12,246 nt of DNA from an uncultured Chitinophagaceae bacterium (GCA_937919945.1 CALESY010000017.1:1-12246); one strand, 5' to 3'. Positions 1 through 8,820 are shown, counted from the stretch's first letter. Notes: a model not told the origin generated them from the sequence alone. Made by a program: numbers and translations.

Positions 1-2493
1 AAAGCCAATACATCTTCCCTAAAAAATGTAACGGTAACAGAAAAACAAAAACGTGTGGAGCAGATGGGCGATACTACCCAATTCAACGCGAATGCTTATA
101 AAACCAACCCCGATGCCAATACAGACGACCTGCTGCAAAAAATGCCAGGTGTAACCACAGAACAAGGAAAACTGAAAGTAAACGGTGAAGAAGTAAAACA
201 GGTATTGGTAGATGGCAAACCTTTTTTTGGCGATGACCCTGCTGCTGCCATTAAAAACCTGCCTGCCGAAGTGGTAGATAAAATACAGGTGTTTGACAGG
301 CTGAGTGAACAGGCACAGTTTACAGGCTTTGACGATGGCAACGCGCAAAAGACCATTAACATCATAACACGCAGTGGCAAGAATAACGGGCAGTTTGGCA
401 AAGTATATGCCGGCTATGGTACAGACGGGCGATACACGGCTGGTGGCAATGTCAACCTTTTTAAAAGCAACAGGCGTATATCAATACTTGCATTATCTAA
501 CAACATTAACGAGCAAAACTTTTCTACCGAAGACCTTGTAGGCGCATTGGGTAGCAGCGGCGGGCAAGGGCGTGGTGGTTTTCAACGCCCTGCTGGTATG
601 CGTGGAGGTGGTAATCGTGGTGGTGGTATGGGTAGTAGTAATGACATGAGCAATTTTTTGGTAAACCAGCAAGGTGGTATAACGGGCACACACGCATTGG
701 GGCTGAACTATAGCGACAATTGGGGTAAGAAGATAAAAGTTAGTGGTAGTTATTTTTTCAACGCTACAGACAATGTAAACACTACTACCATAAGCCGTAC
801 CTACCTGACGGCGCAGGATAATAGCCTTGTATATAACGAAACATCTGCTGCCGACAATAAGAACCAGAACCACAGATTTAATTTACGTGTGGAGTATGAT
901 ATAGATTCATCTAACAGTATAGTGCTGACACCGCGTGTAAGCCTGCAACTGAATGATAATACCAACACGCTTGCAGGTGCTAATACCCTGCCAACAGGTT
1001 TGTCTTTTGGTAACACTAATACTACTACAACAGCGGATAATAAAGCACTTAACTTTGGTAATAACGTGCTATACCGACACAAGTTTGTCAAACGTGGACG
1101 TACCATATCTTTCAACATCAACACACAAATAAACAACCGAGATGGCGATGGCACTAACTATGCCAACTACCGCCTGCCAGCAGATACTACCCTGCTCGAC
1201 CAGCAATATACCCTTACCACACGTGGGTATACCATTGCACCATCGCTCAACTATACAGAACCGTTGGGTAAGAACGGACAACTGCAAGCCAACTATTCGC
1301 CCAGCTACACAAAAAACGAGACAGATAAACAAACCAATAATCTGAATATTACTGCCAATACCTATACCGACTTTGATACATTGCTGAGTAACACCTACGA
1401 CAACATCAGCATACGCCACCGTGGCGGGCTTGCATATAGATACAACGATAAGAAGCAGACCATCAATATAGGTGCAGATGCTCAATACACTACGTTGGAT
1501 GGTACACAGTATTTTCCTACGGCTTTCAGTACCAATAAGCAGTTTACCAATATACTACCCAATGCTATGTACAACTACCGTTTTAACACCAGCACCAACC
1601 TGCGCCTCATGTACCGTACCAATACAGATATACCCAGCATCAGCCAATTGCAAAACGTGGTGGACATCAGCAACCCATTGCTATTGAAAACAGGTAACCC
1701 CAACCTGCAACAATCTTACAATCACAGATTGGTAACACGCTTTGGTGGTGTGAACCCTAAATCAGCTACGAGCTTTTTTGTATTTATTACGGGCAGTGCC
1801 ACCAGCAAATATATAGGTAACGCCACTTTTATACCACGTACCGATACGGTGATAAACAACTTCAGCGTAGCACGTGGAAGCCAAATATCACTGCCCGTAA
1901 ACCTCGATGGTTATTATGAGGGCAGAACATTTGCTACATATGGCTTGCCAGTTGGTTTTATTAAAAGCAATGTAAACTTCAATGCAGGGTTTAGTTATGT
2001 ACGCACACCAGCTATCATCAACAATCAACTGAACTATAATAACAACTATGGCATAACGGGTGGTGTAACCATCGGCAGCAATATCAGCGAGAACCTTGAC
2101 TTTACTGTGGGCTATACAGGTAGCTACAACAAGGGCATCAATACCTTGCAAACACAAACCGACAACAGCTACTACAACCAAACTACTACACTACGCTTGA
2201 ACTGGCTGCCGTGGAAACGGGTGGTGCTGAATACCAATGTAACGCACACATTATACACAGGGCTTGGTGCAGGCTTTAACCAAAACTTTGTATTGTGGAA
2301 TGCTGGTGCAGGTTATAAGTTCCTGAAAGACCGTTCGCTGGATGTTAGGCTCACCGCATTCGACCTGCTGAACCAAAATACAGCCGTTACCCGCAATATT
2401 ACAGATACCTATATTGAAGACAGTAATACTAATGTATTGACCCAATACTTTATGCTGAACGTTACCTATACGTTGAGGAAATTTAGAGGGTAA
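1..2493 (+). CDS. TonB-plug outer-membrane beta-barrel protein, 5' end missing
   Basis: The reading frame is open from the first base of the window, so this is the C-terminal 830 residues of a longer protein; the signal peptide and any N-terminal carboxypeptidase-regulatory-like domain lie outside. The first ~120 residues form a TonB-receptor plug: a YKTNPDANTDDLLQKMPGV segment, then NGEEVKQVLVDGKPFFGDD, then an IQVFDRLSEQAQFTGFDDG segment and KTINIITR. This succession is characteristic of the Bacteroidota outer-membrane beta-barrel family (OMP_b-brl_3 type). The rest is rich in alternating aromatic/polar strands with Asn/Thr-rich turns and ends in the strand YFMLNVTYTLRKF, as expected for an outer-membrane barrel. 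A Gly/Arg-rich stretch (about nt 556-636) probably forms an exposed loop. The substrate cannot be told from sequence: no SusD-like partner follows, so a polysaccharide role is not supported, and transport or surface remodelling are both possible. The GTG at 55 is internal, not the true start. Confidence 0.9.
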   Translation, partial: KANTSSLKNVTVTEKQKRVEQMGDTTQFNANAYKTNPDANTDDLLQKMPGVTTEQGKLKVNGEEVKQVLVDGKPFFGDDPAAAIKNLPAEVVDKIQVFDRLSEQAQFTGFDDGNAQKTINIITRSGKNNGQFGKVYAGYGTDGRYTAGGNVNLFKSNRRISILALSNNINEQNFSTEDLVGALGSSGGQGRGGFQRPAGMRGGGNRGGGMGSSNDMSNFLVNQQGGITGTHALGLNYSDNWGKKIKVSGSYFFNATDNVNTTTISRTYLTAQDNSLVYNETSAADNKNQNHRFNLRVEYDIDSSNSIVLTPRVSLQLNDNTNTLAGANTLPTGLSFGNTNTTTTADNKALNFGNNVLYRHKFVKRGRTISFNINTQINNRDGDGTNYANYRLPADTTLLDQQYTLTTRGYTIAPSLNYTEPLGKNGQLQANYSPSYTKNETDKQTNNLNITANTYTDFDTLLSNTYDNISIRHRGGLAYRYNDKKQTINIGADAQYTTLDGTQYFPTAFSTNKQFTNILPNAMYNYRFNTSTNLRLMYRTNTDIPSISQLQNVVDISNPLLLKTGNPNLQQSYNHRLVTRFGGVNPKSATSFFVFITGSATSKYIGNATFIPRTDTVINNFSVARGSQISLPVNLDGYYEGRTFATYGLPVGFIKSNVNFNAGFSYVRTPAIINNQLNYNNNYGITGGVTIGSNISENLDFTVGYTGSYNKGINTLQTQTDNSYYNQTTTLRLNWLPWKRVVLNTNVTHTLYTGLGAGFNQNFVLWNAGAGYKFLKDRSLDVRLTAFDLLNQNTAVTRNITDTYIEDSNTNVLTQYFMLNVTYTLRKFRG

Positions 2494-2603
2494 AGCAGAA
2501 AAGAAAGCTAAGTACAAATACTCGATACCCACCCATTGTGGATTACCCAAAGTTTGGCACGATATTTATTGCATACACATTAGGACTAAATACTGACAGG
2601 AAC

Positions 2604-3017
2604 ATGGAATACAGTATAAACACACATAGCACAGACGATGCAGAAGACCTATTTATAGTAGCTAAAGAGCGTTTGCTGGACGTAAGCGATTGGCGGGATG
2701 GCTATACATACACACTTACAGACGGGCATAAACGCAAAGCGCACCGCAATGCACATAGCGGCGATTTCATAAAAACAGATAATGATACATGGGTGTATAT
2801 CAATAAAATACAGTACGATGACTATCCGGATATAGGAGGAGAAAGCATTACCATGTTTATGAATACTGAAAGCGACACAGAAAGTATGCATACCATTGCA
2901 ATCAACCGTGTAGGCAAGGTGCTGACGGTACAAGGCTTTAATCTGTCTTTTTACAAAGATGCGGCTACCTTCCTCAAAAGACTCATTGCTACAGAGGAAT
3001 ATGCTATTGCATCCTGA
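2604..3017 (+). CDS. hypothetical protein, 137 aa
   Basis: A small soluble protein with no signal peptide or membrane segment. I chose the ATG at 2604 because AGGA lies just upstream (2598-2601). An in-frame GTG at 2538 would add 22 residues that look less protein-like. Visible features are an N-terminal acidic helix-like part (TDDAEDLFIVAKERLLDVSDW), a central part with LTDGHKRKAHRN, then GDFIKTD and WVYINKIQYDD, and a C-terminal part (IAINRVGKVLTVQGFNLSF) followed by a short helix. The order DVxxW, LTD, GDxxxxD, WVxI loosely resembles small Bacteroidota proteins of unknown function that I cannot name precisely; this is a tentative impression only. It sits 110 nt after the outer-membrane protein gene and is followed by a hairpin plus T-run, so it may be the last gene of that transcript. 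No function is assigned. Confidence 0.75.
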   Translation: MEYSINTHSTDDAEDLFIVAKERLLDVSDWRDGYTYTLTDGHKRKAHRNAHSGDFIKTDNDTWVYINKIQYDDYPDIGGESITMFMNTESDTESMHTIAINRVGKVLTVQGFNLSFYKDAATFLKRLIATEEYAIAS

Positions 3018-3072
3018 TTATCTGCAAATACTATTGTGCAATCAGCTTTTACCATAGCTGTGTATTTTATTT

Positions 3073-3119
3073 ATCAGCCAAATAAACGGAACTTTGCCGC
3101 TACAATTGGCTGATTTTTT
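3073..3119 (+). terminator. hairpin with T-run before the MFS gene
   Basis: A perfect 9-bp inverted repeat, ATCAGCCAA (3073-3081) and TTGGCTGAT (3106-3114), encloses a 24-nt loop and is directly followed by a run of T (3114-3119). A 3-bp CGG/CCG pair inside the loop (3087-3089, 3097-3099) could form a small inner hairpin. It reads as a Rho-independent terminator for the small upstream gene. Its T-run ends only 3 nt before the MFS start codon at 3123, so it could equally act as a leader structure controlling that gene. The long loop makes it weaker than a typical terminator. Confidence 0.5.
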
Positions 3120-3122
3120 ATT

Positions 3123-4331
3123 ATGACTAAGAAAGAACGGATAGTACTGATACTGCTTGCCCTCATCAACTTTACCCATATTCTAGATTTTATGATAATG
3201 ATGCCATTAGGAAACTTCCTGATGCCGCATTTCAATATATCTGCACAGGCATTCTCTGTAGTAGTAGCTGCATACACATTCAGTGCGGGTACAGTAGGCT
3301 TTACGGCTGCTTTCTTTGTTGACAGGTTTGATAGGAAAAAGGTATTACTCTTTGGTTATACAGGCTTCTTGGTAGGTACGCTTGCTTGCGCACTAGCCCC
3401 TACTTATGGCTTGCTATTGGCAGCACGCATACTGGCAGGTGGTTTTGGCGGGTTGATTGGTGCTCAGGTATTATCTATCGTTGCCGACCTTATACCTTAT
3501 GAGCGCAGGGCATCGGCTATGGGTATCATCATGGCGGCATTCTCTATGGCATCTGTAGTAGGTGTACCACTCGCGCTGTATCTGGCAGGGCATATCAACT
3601 GGCATGCACCTTTTGTTTTTGTAGTATCTATGGGTGCAGTATTAATACCGCTATTGCTGCGTTACATACCCAAAATGGACGGACACCTGACAGCTGCCAA
3701 CAAAGAACGCCCGAACCCCATAGCGATGATAAAGAACATAGGCACAAACCGCAATCAGTTACTGGCACTATCGCTTACATCTACCATGATGATGGGACAC
3801 TTTCTTATCATCCCGTTCCTCAATCCGTTTATGGAATTTAATATGGGTTTCAGTGCCAAGACAGAAACACCGATGGTGTATTTTGTGGGGGGCTTGCTGA
3901 CGCTGTTTACCTCACCACTCATCGGCAAGTTGTCTGATAAAACAGGCAAATTCAAAGTATTCAGCATCATGCTGTTGGCAGGGTTGCTGCCAGTAGTGTT
4001 CATAACCAATATGCCGCATGTACCGTTTTACTTAGTATTGTGTGTTACTGGTTTTTGGTTTGTAGTATCCAGCGGGCGGGCTATACCTGCACAGGCTATG
4101 GTAAGCAATGTAGTACCACCACAAACCCGTGGCAGCTTCATGAGTTTCGGTACATCTATACAGCAAATATTTGTAGGATTATCTTCGCTGTTTGCAGGGC
4201 TGATAGTGGTAAAGAATGATAAAACAAACATCATTGAAAACTACAACATCACCGGCTACCTGAGTATAGCCATACTGATAGGTTGCCTTGCTATTGGCTA
4301 TTTCCTGAACAGAGCAATGAGTAAGGCGTAG
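3123..4331 (+). CDS. MFS transporter (12-TM, DHA1-like)
   Basis: A 402-residue inner-membrane protein of the major facilitator superfamily, the usual length for a 12-helix antiporter. Twelve hydrophobic segments are visible in two groups of six, separated by a hydrophilic loop at about residues 182-208. The cytoplasmic loop after helix 2 carries the MFS motif A core DRFDRKK (residues 67-73). Its second-half counterpart is GKLSDKTGKFK (268-278). Arg102 and Gly106 in helix 4 fit motif B. The start MTKKERIVLILLALINFTH is typical of Bacteroidota members of this family, which supports the ATG at 3123. There is no recognisable Shine-Dalgarno site, and a hairpin/T-run lies immediately upstream. The family exports drugs, sugars or small metabolites by proton exchange; the substrate is not predictable here. 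The gene converges with the peptidase gene, with 22 nt between the stops. Confidence 0.92.
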   Translation: MTKKERIVLILLALINFTHILDFMIMMPLGNFLMPHFNISAQAFSVVVAAYTFSAGTVGFTAAFFVDRFDRKKVLLFGYTGFLVGTLACALAPTYGLLLAARILAGGFGGLIGAQVLSIVADLIPYERRASAMGIIMAAFSMASVVGVPLALYLAGHINWHAPFVFVVSMGAVLIPLLLRYIPKMDGHLTAANKERPNPIAMIKNIGTNRNQLLALSLTSTMMMGHFLIIPFLNPFMEFNMGFSAKTETPMVYFVGGLLTLFTSPLIGKLSDKTGKFKVFSIMLLAGLLPVVFITNMPHVPFYLVLCVTGFWFVVSSGRAIPAQAMVSNVVPPQTRGSFMSFGTSIQQIFVGLSSLFAGLIVVKNDKTNIIENYNITGYLSIAILIGCLAIGYFLNRAMSKA

Positions 4332-4353
4332 TCCTTGCACACTTAACAAGTGC

Positions 4354-6210
4354 TTATTTCACCAACTTATCCAGTGTCATCTGCGCAAGCGGGTGGTAAT
4401 TCATACGGTACTTAGTGTAGATGTCTTTAGCCATTTGCTGCTTGCCTGTTGTCATCATCTCTTCGTACAGTGGCTCTAAGAATTTACGACGCCCTACCCT
4501 GCTCAAAAACTTGTCTATAGCAGTGTATGCAGGTTTGTAGTCGGCAGCTACAGCCATCACATACCACTGGTCTGCTATCTCGCTATTGCCGCTGTTGGTA
4601 AAGTTGTAAGCAGCGTCCAACGCCTGCATTTGTGTTGTGCTAAGTGGTTTGGGCATCTTGCGCAAGAAGTGCAGCCACTCATTGGTACTCCACCCTGTGG
4701 TTACCATTTCTCTGGCAGGCTTGCCTTGCAGAAAAGCAGTACGCGCCTCATCTACTTTTACAAATCTTTCGGGGTTGGTACGCGGGCAGTTGGCAGGTAT
4801 GCCTGCACCATATACCCATGCTTTTATGTCTATCTTATCTGCCAGTGCTTTGTCTCCATGTATCAGGTTGGCATCCAGGTAGGTAAGAAACTGCTCTGTA
4901 GTAATGGTTTTGAAAGCGTGTTCATCAAAATACTTTTTCAGGAAAGCATCCATCTTTTCGCGCCCTACATTTATCTCTATTAGTTTCAGCAATGCAGCCC
5001 CTTTCTCGTAGGCTATATCTGTCAGCCCGTCATCCGGGTCGCGGCCAGTCAGGTCCAGCTTCAGGTGCGTGTCTTTACTTTCTTTACCGAGGTCTGCTAC
5101 AGTTTTCTCAAGGTCTTGATAACCGAGTTCCCACAGCATGTCTGCATAGCTCTTATCCGTCATGCTCTCTGTAAGCCTGCGCTCGAAGTACACGGTAAAA
5201 CCCTCGTTCAGCCAAAAGTCGTTCCATGTAGCATTGGTAACAAGGTTGCCGCTCCAGTTGTGTGCCAGCTCGTGTGCTATCAGGTTCATCAGCGATCTGT
5301 CTCCCGCAATGATGGTTGGTGTACAGAAAGTAAGCTTCGGATTTTCCATACCACCTATGGGGAAGCCCGGTGGCAGTACAAGCGCATCGTACCTACCCCA
5401 CCTGTAGGGGCCGTATAGTTTCTCTGCCATCTGCACCATCTTGCCTACTTCTTCAAACTCGTATCGTGCTTTGTCTATCATAGCAGGCTCTGCATATACA
5501 CCCGTACGTTCGTCTATCGCTTTGAAGGTAATATCGCCAACAGCCAGTGCCATCAGGTAGGCAGGCACAGGCACATTCATCTTAAAGTTATATACACCGC
5601 TATCATTCTTCTGTTGCGGGTTTTCTGCACTCATCAGCGCCATCAGTCCTTTAGGTACTGTTACCCTTGCGCTGTATGTATAGCGTATGCCGGGGCCATC
5701 TGCACATGGTATCCAAGAGCGTGCGTAGATAGACTCTGATTGTGTGTATAAGAACGGATGTTGTTTGCCGTTGGTTTGTTGCGGTTCAAGCCATTGCAAG
5801 GCACGCGGATTATCGCCCGTGTTGTAGTATATAACAACTTGCTTACTTTCTTTAGCTATCGGTATCTGCAATGCGCTGCCAATATGCTCTACGGGTTGCC
5901 CTATGGCATAGTCGGCATGTTTACCATCAACCAGTACGCTATCTATATTCAGTTGGTAGTTGTCTAATATTAGTTTGTCTTGTGCCTGTGCGTTATCAAT
6001 ATCCCAAGTAGCGCTGCCTTTTATTTTTCTTGTATCAAAGTCAACGGCTATATCAAGATGCAGGTGTTTTAGTTTTACCTTGTCTGCATTGCATTGCGTA
6101 TGCTTGTCAATGGTGTTGGTATCAACAGCCTGTGTAGTATCTTTTGTTGTATTATTGTTGCAGGATGCAAAGATACCTGCCAGTGCCATGAGCGCGAAAA
6201 ACTTCTTCAT
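4354..6210 (-). CDS. M1 family metallopeptidase, LTA4-hydrolase-like lipoprotein
   Basis: A 618-residue zinc aminopeptidase, close to the ~610 residues of leukotriene-A4-hydrolase-type M1 enzymes. A lipoprotein signal (MKKFFALMALAGIFASC, lipidated Cys17) places it in the envelope; the following NNNTTKDT linker has no acidic cluster, so periplasmic rather than surface exposure is my guess. The N-terminal beta domain runs to about residue 230. The catalytic domain has the exopeptidase motif GGMEN (286-290), the zinc site HELAH (313-317) with the third ligand in NEGF (Glu336, 18 residues on), and a transition-state Tyr in YEKG (Tyr401, equivalent to LTA4H Tyr383). An alpha-helical C-terminal domain follows from about residue 490. 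All catalytic residues are present, so it should cleave N-terminal residues from peptides. It lies 33 nt downstream of the ABC permease gene and is probably co-transcribed with it. Confidence 0.95.
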   Translation of the reverse strand: MKKFFALMALAGIFASCNNNTTKDTTQAVDTNTIDKHTQCNADKVKLKHLHLDIAVDFDTRKIKGSATWDIDNAQAQDKLILDNYQLNIDSVLVDGKHADYAIGQPVEHIGSALQIPIAKESKQVVIYYNTGDNPRALQWLEPQQTNGKQHPFLYTQSESIYARSWIPCADGPGIRYTYSARVTVPKGLMALMSAENPQQKNDSGVYNFKMNVPVPAYLMALAVGDITFKAIDERTGVYAEPAMIDKARYEFEEVGKMVQMAEKLYGPYRWGRYDALVLPPGFPIGGMENPKLTFCTPTIIAGDRSLMNLIAHELAHNWSGNLVTNATWNDFWLNEGFTVYFERRLTESMTDKSYADMLWELGYQDLEKTVADLGKESKDTHLKLDLTGRDPDDGLTDIAYEKGAALLKLIEINVGREKMDAFLKKYFDEHAFKTITTEQFLTYLDANLIHGDKALADKIDIKAWVYGAGIPANCPRTNPERFVKVDEARTAFLQGKPAREMVTTGWSTNEWLHFLRKMPKPLSTTQMQALDAAYNFTNSGNSEIADQWYVMAVAADYKPAYTAIDKFLSRVGRRKFLEPLYEEMMTTGKQQMAKDIYTKYRMNYHPLAQMTLDKLVK

Positions 6211-6243
6211 GTATTAATGTGTAAAAAACTCTTTTATAATAAA

Positions 6244-7941
6244 TTATGCAGCATCTTCCGCCATCTTCAGTTGTTTCCAGCTGGTGTTGATGTAGCTGTC
6301 CCAGAGTGTCCATAGCATAGCTACAGATAATAATGTGAGCAATATTTTCAGCCACATAAAATACAGGAAATAATGCGCAGCACCCATACAACCCATAAAC
6401 AACATGGCTGCTATTACCTTAATAATAGCCATACCCGCTTTTGTTTTCATCTGCTCGGGCATAGAAAATGGCAGATGCCTGTTGCCAAAATACATGAGCA
6501 CCAATACATATACGGTAACGTTAGTGGTAGCGAGTATTATATCTATAACAGCACCTATGCCCCATACGTACAATACAAAAGCCGATACAACTATTACAAA
6601 TGGCAAATAATATTTCACCCACATAGCTTTGAATGCACCACCCATAACATACCCCGGCTTTTCCATAGGCGATGAGTAGTATATCCAAGATGCCTTGTAT
6701 TGTTCTGTGATGTTTATGTTCGTCACTGTATTCAGCAATACAAATGAGGTCATATACAACAGCAACAAGTGCGATTTAGAATCGGCCATACGTTCTAATA
6801 CTTCATTAAAAGGTACATTGCCACTTAAAAAGATATAGAAGAAATAAACGAACACATAGGCAAAGCCCGGGTACACCTTCAGCTTAAAGCTACGGCTACG
6901 GGCTGTTTGCAGCCATGCTAATGAAAAGCCTGCTTTGGATGCTGCCGTACGGTTAAATACACTGCCGAGTGTCAGGTACAGTTTACTGCTCTTTACTTTC
7001 TTAGCATTCTTCTTTGGTGCTTCTACCTCTACTCCATCTATCGCACTTATTTTGCGTATAAAGCTGGGTGCAAAGAATTTCACCGTTACCCATAACATGA
7101 TGAATGGTGTGAATATGGCCAATATGCTCAGCCATCCTGTACCTTGTAGTTTAGCAGCTGATGGCTCTACCCAATACCAACAAGCAGCCAGCCAATATGT
7201 AGGTGTGTATTTTATCCATTCTACCGTACGAATGTCAAACTGCTCAAAGATGTTGCTTTCCGACAGGCGGGGCATGAAATAGAATGTGGTGAACAGAATA
7301 ATGGAAAATACTATCTGGAAATAGCTGATGATGTCTTTAAACTTTTCGGGCTTCGATAACCTGAGCAATAGCATATAACAACCCATCACCAAAAACAGGC
7401 AAATGAATGTAAGCAGCAACATGGGTACAGGAAACCACAAAGCACCTTTCCATCCATGCAGCACACCCCACATTATCCATGGTATTACAGACATGGGAAA
7501 TACACTACGGAAGAAATAGATGAATATGTGCAATGCCCTCGACAAAAATATTGTTTTGTCGTTTACAGGTTTGGGAAAGATGATGAGTTTATCGCGCGTA
7601 TCTATCAGCACGTTTGAGAAATCACTTATCAGCCCGAAAGTGAGCATAACCGTCAGCATGGTAAAAAAACTGAACAAGCCCATGTATGGCTCACTCTCAA
7701 ACATGATGAGCGGGAAGATATACATAATACCTACAAACAGACCGATGATGAAAGTAAGTGTAGAGGCGTAGTTGCTTTTTTTCTTCTTGGCATTGTTTTG
7801 TGGCCGCCCCATTGTCAGGGGTTTCCTATCATCCATTTTCAGCTTTACGCTTAGTATGGCTTTCAGTTGCGTTACATCAGCACCCAATCGTTTCCACAAT
7901 CCTTTGGGCAACATGATGAGATACAGCAGTATTTTATTCAT
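6244..7941 (-). CDS. ABC exporter permease, polytopic membrane protein
   Basis: A 565-residue protein with about 11-12 hydrophobic helices arranged in two halves. A basic N-terminal cytoplasmic part (Lys-rich at 51-56) precedes helices at about 58-80 and 87-108. The first half continues to about residue 300; a Lys/Glu-rich cytoplasmic linker (about 301-320) leads to the second half, with helices from about 357 to 550. The halves share a loop pattern: DTRDKLIIFPKPVNDKT in the first, and ASWIYYSSPMEKPGYVMGG in the second. This suggests an internally duplicated ABC-2-type exporter permease, so one polypeptide might supply both membrane halves. The ATG lies 5 nt after the stop of the ATPase gene, which strongly supports a functional pair. 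There is no solute-binding protein gene nearby, so export is more likely than import. The cargo is unknown. Confidence 0.85.
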   Translation of the reverse strand: MNKILLYLIMLPKGLWKRLGADVTQLKAILSVKLKMDDRKPLTMGRPQNNAKKKKSNYASTLTFIIGLFVGIMYIFPLIMFESEPYMGLFSFFTMLTVMLTFGLISDFSNVLIDTRDKLIIFPKPVNDKTIFLSRALHIFIYFFRSVFPMSVIPWIMWGVLHGWKGALWFPVPMLLLTFICLFLVMGCYMLLLRLSKPEKFKDIISYFQIVFSIILFTTFYFMPRLSESNIFEQFDIRTVEWIKYTPTYWLAACWYWVEPSAAKLQGTGWLSILAIFTPFIMLWVTVKFFAPSFIRKISAIDGVEVEAPKKNAKKVKSSKLYLTLGSVFNRTAASKAGFSLAWLQTARSRSFKLKVYPGFAYVFVYFFYIFLSGNVPFNEVLERMADSKSHLLLLYMTSFVLLNTVTNINITEQYKASWIYYSSPMEKPGYVMGGAFKAMWVKYYLPFVIVVSAFVLYVWGIGAVIDIILATTNVTVYVLVLMYFGNRHLPFSMPEQMKTKAGMAIIKVIAAMLFMGCMGAAHYFLYFMWLKILLTLLSVAMLWTLWDSYINTSWKQLKMAEDAA

Positions 7942-7946
7942 ATCGC

Positions 7947-8738
7947 TTACAGTTGTTCGAGGGTGTTATTATTTGTCATGGCCGATGCAAGGCTGCCGGC
8001 TCTTTCTATCAGGTTGTCTGCCATTGTCAGTTTAGAGAATATCTGCTCCAGGCTTTGTCCGCTATCCCCACGCAGTTGGTCAAACGTTCCATTGGCAAGT
8101 ATCGTACCCTTGTCTATCAGAACAATAGTATCAGATACTTTTTCTACCACGTCCATCATATGAGAGCAGTAGAAGATGGTTTTGCCTTCCTGCTTCAGGC
8201 GTTGTAGCAGCTCCTTTACCAATATCACTGCATTGGCATCCAAACCAGAGAGGGGTTCGTCTAATATTACAATAGAAGGATTGTGCAACAAGCCCGATGC
8301 TAACAATACTTTCTGGCGCATACCTTTTGAGAAGCTATCCATACGCTGGTCTATATTATCACTCAGCCCGAAAGAGTCGAGCATCTTTACCATACGTTCT
8401 TCTATCAAGTTGGCTTCCATACCGTATAGTGTACCTGTAAAGTGCAGGTATTCACGCGGTGTAAGCAAGTCGTACAGCTCTGCCAATTCAGGTACATAAC
8501 CTATCATGCGTTTAATATCCATGAGGTTTTCGCGCAAGTCTTTTCCTGCTACCTGTACTTGGCCTGTATAATCTTGTATTACACCAGTCAGCACTTTTAC
8601 AGTGGTAGATTTACCGGCACCGTTTGGGCCTATATAGCCTATAACCTGCCCGGGATACACCTCCAGATTTATGTTGTTCAGTACTGTCTTTTCGCCGTAT
8701 TGCTTGCAGAGGTTTGTAATAGATATAATTGGTTGCAT
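7947..8738 (-). CDS. ABC transporter ATP-binding protein
   Basis: A 263-residue soluble ATPase that powers the permease encoded just downstream. The complete set of ABC motifs is visible: Walker A GPNGAGKST (37-45), a Q-loop position occupied by Glu in GYVPE (81-85), signature SKGMRQK (137-143), Walker B IVILDEP (156-162), D-loop SGLDA (164-168) and switch His193 in CSH. The Glu at the Q-loop and the degenerate SKGMRQK signature are common in ABC-2/EcsA-like exporter ATPases and do not suggest inactivity. The C-terminal ~35 residues lie beyond the core fold. It is the first gene of the minus-strand group; the preceding gene ends in a terminator, so a promoter should lie within about 40 nt of the start, though none was convincing by eye. 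Confidence 0.95.
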   Translation of the reverse strand: MQPIISITNLCKQYGEKTVLNNINLEVYPGQVIGYIGPNGAGKSTTVKVLTGVIQDYTGQVQVAGKDLRENLMDIKRMIGYVPELAELYDLLTPREYLHFTGTLYGMEANLIEERMVKMLDSFGLSDNIDQRMDSFSKGMRQKVLLASGLLHNPSIVILDEPLSGLDANAVILVKELLQRLKQEGKTIFYCSHMMDVVEKVSDTIVLIDKGTILANGTFDQLRGDSGQSLEQIFSKLTMADNLIERAGSLASAMTNNNTLEQL

Positions 8739-8747
8739 AATGGTTGT

Positions 8748-8789
8748 AAAAATAAAATTCCCCTACAGATAAATGCCAGTAAGGGGAAT
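8748..8789 (-). terminator. intrinsic terminator after the oxidoreductase gene
   Basis: Read on the minus strand, ATTCCCCT (8789-8782) and AGGGGAAT (8764-8757) form a perfect 8-bp stem with a 17-nt loop. An alternative with one bulge extends pairing by GTA/TAC. The stem is followed directly by a T-rich tail, TTTATTTTT (8756-8748). Position and orientation fit termination of the oxidoreductase transcript 32 nt past its stop codon, which would separate it from the ABC operon starting at 8738. Confidence 0.7.
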
Positions 8790-8820
8790 AATTAATGTAA
8801 AATAACCTGTATGGGGTGAT

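Noticed and set aside
55..57. GTG as a possible start of the beta-barrel gene
   Set aside because: The same frame is open back to base 1 and the upstream residues (SLKNVTVTEKQKRVEQ) belong to the conserved plug region, so the gene begins outside the window.
3043..3060. CAGCT/AGCTG inverted repeat with an 8-nt loop after the small hypothetical gene
   Set aside because: Five base pairs without a T-run; the stronger hairpin at 3073-3119 explains termination better.
4340..4352. CACTT-AAC-AAGTG as a bidirectional terminator between the convergent genes
   Set aside because: Only a 5-bp stem with a 3-nt loop and no T-run on either side; too weak to call.
8307..8489. Glu in place of Gln at the Q-loop and the non-canonical signature in the ABC ATPase as signs of inactivation
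   Set aside because: Both variants are usual in ABC-2/EcsA-like exporter ATPases, and Walker A, Walker B and the switch His are intact.
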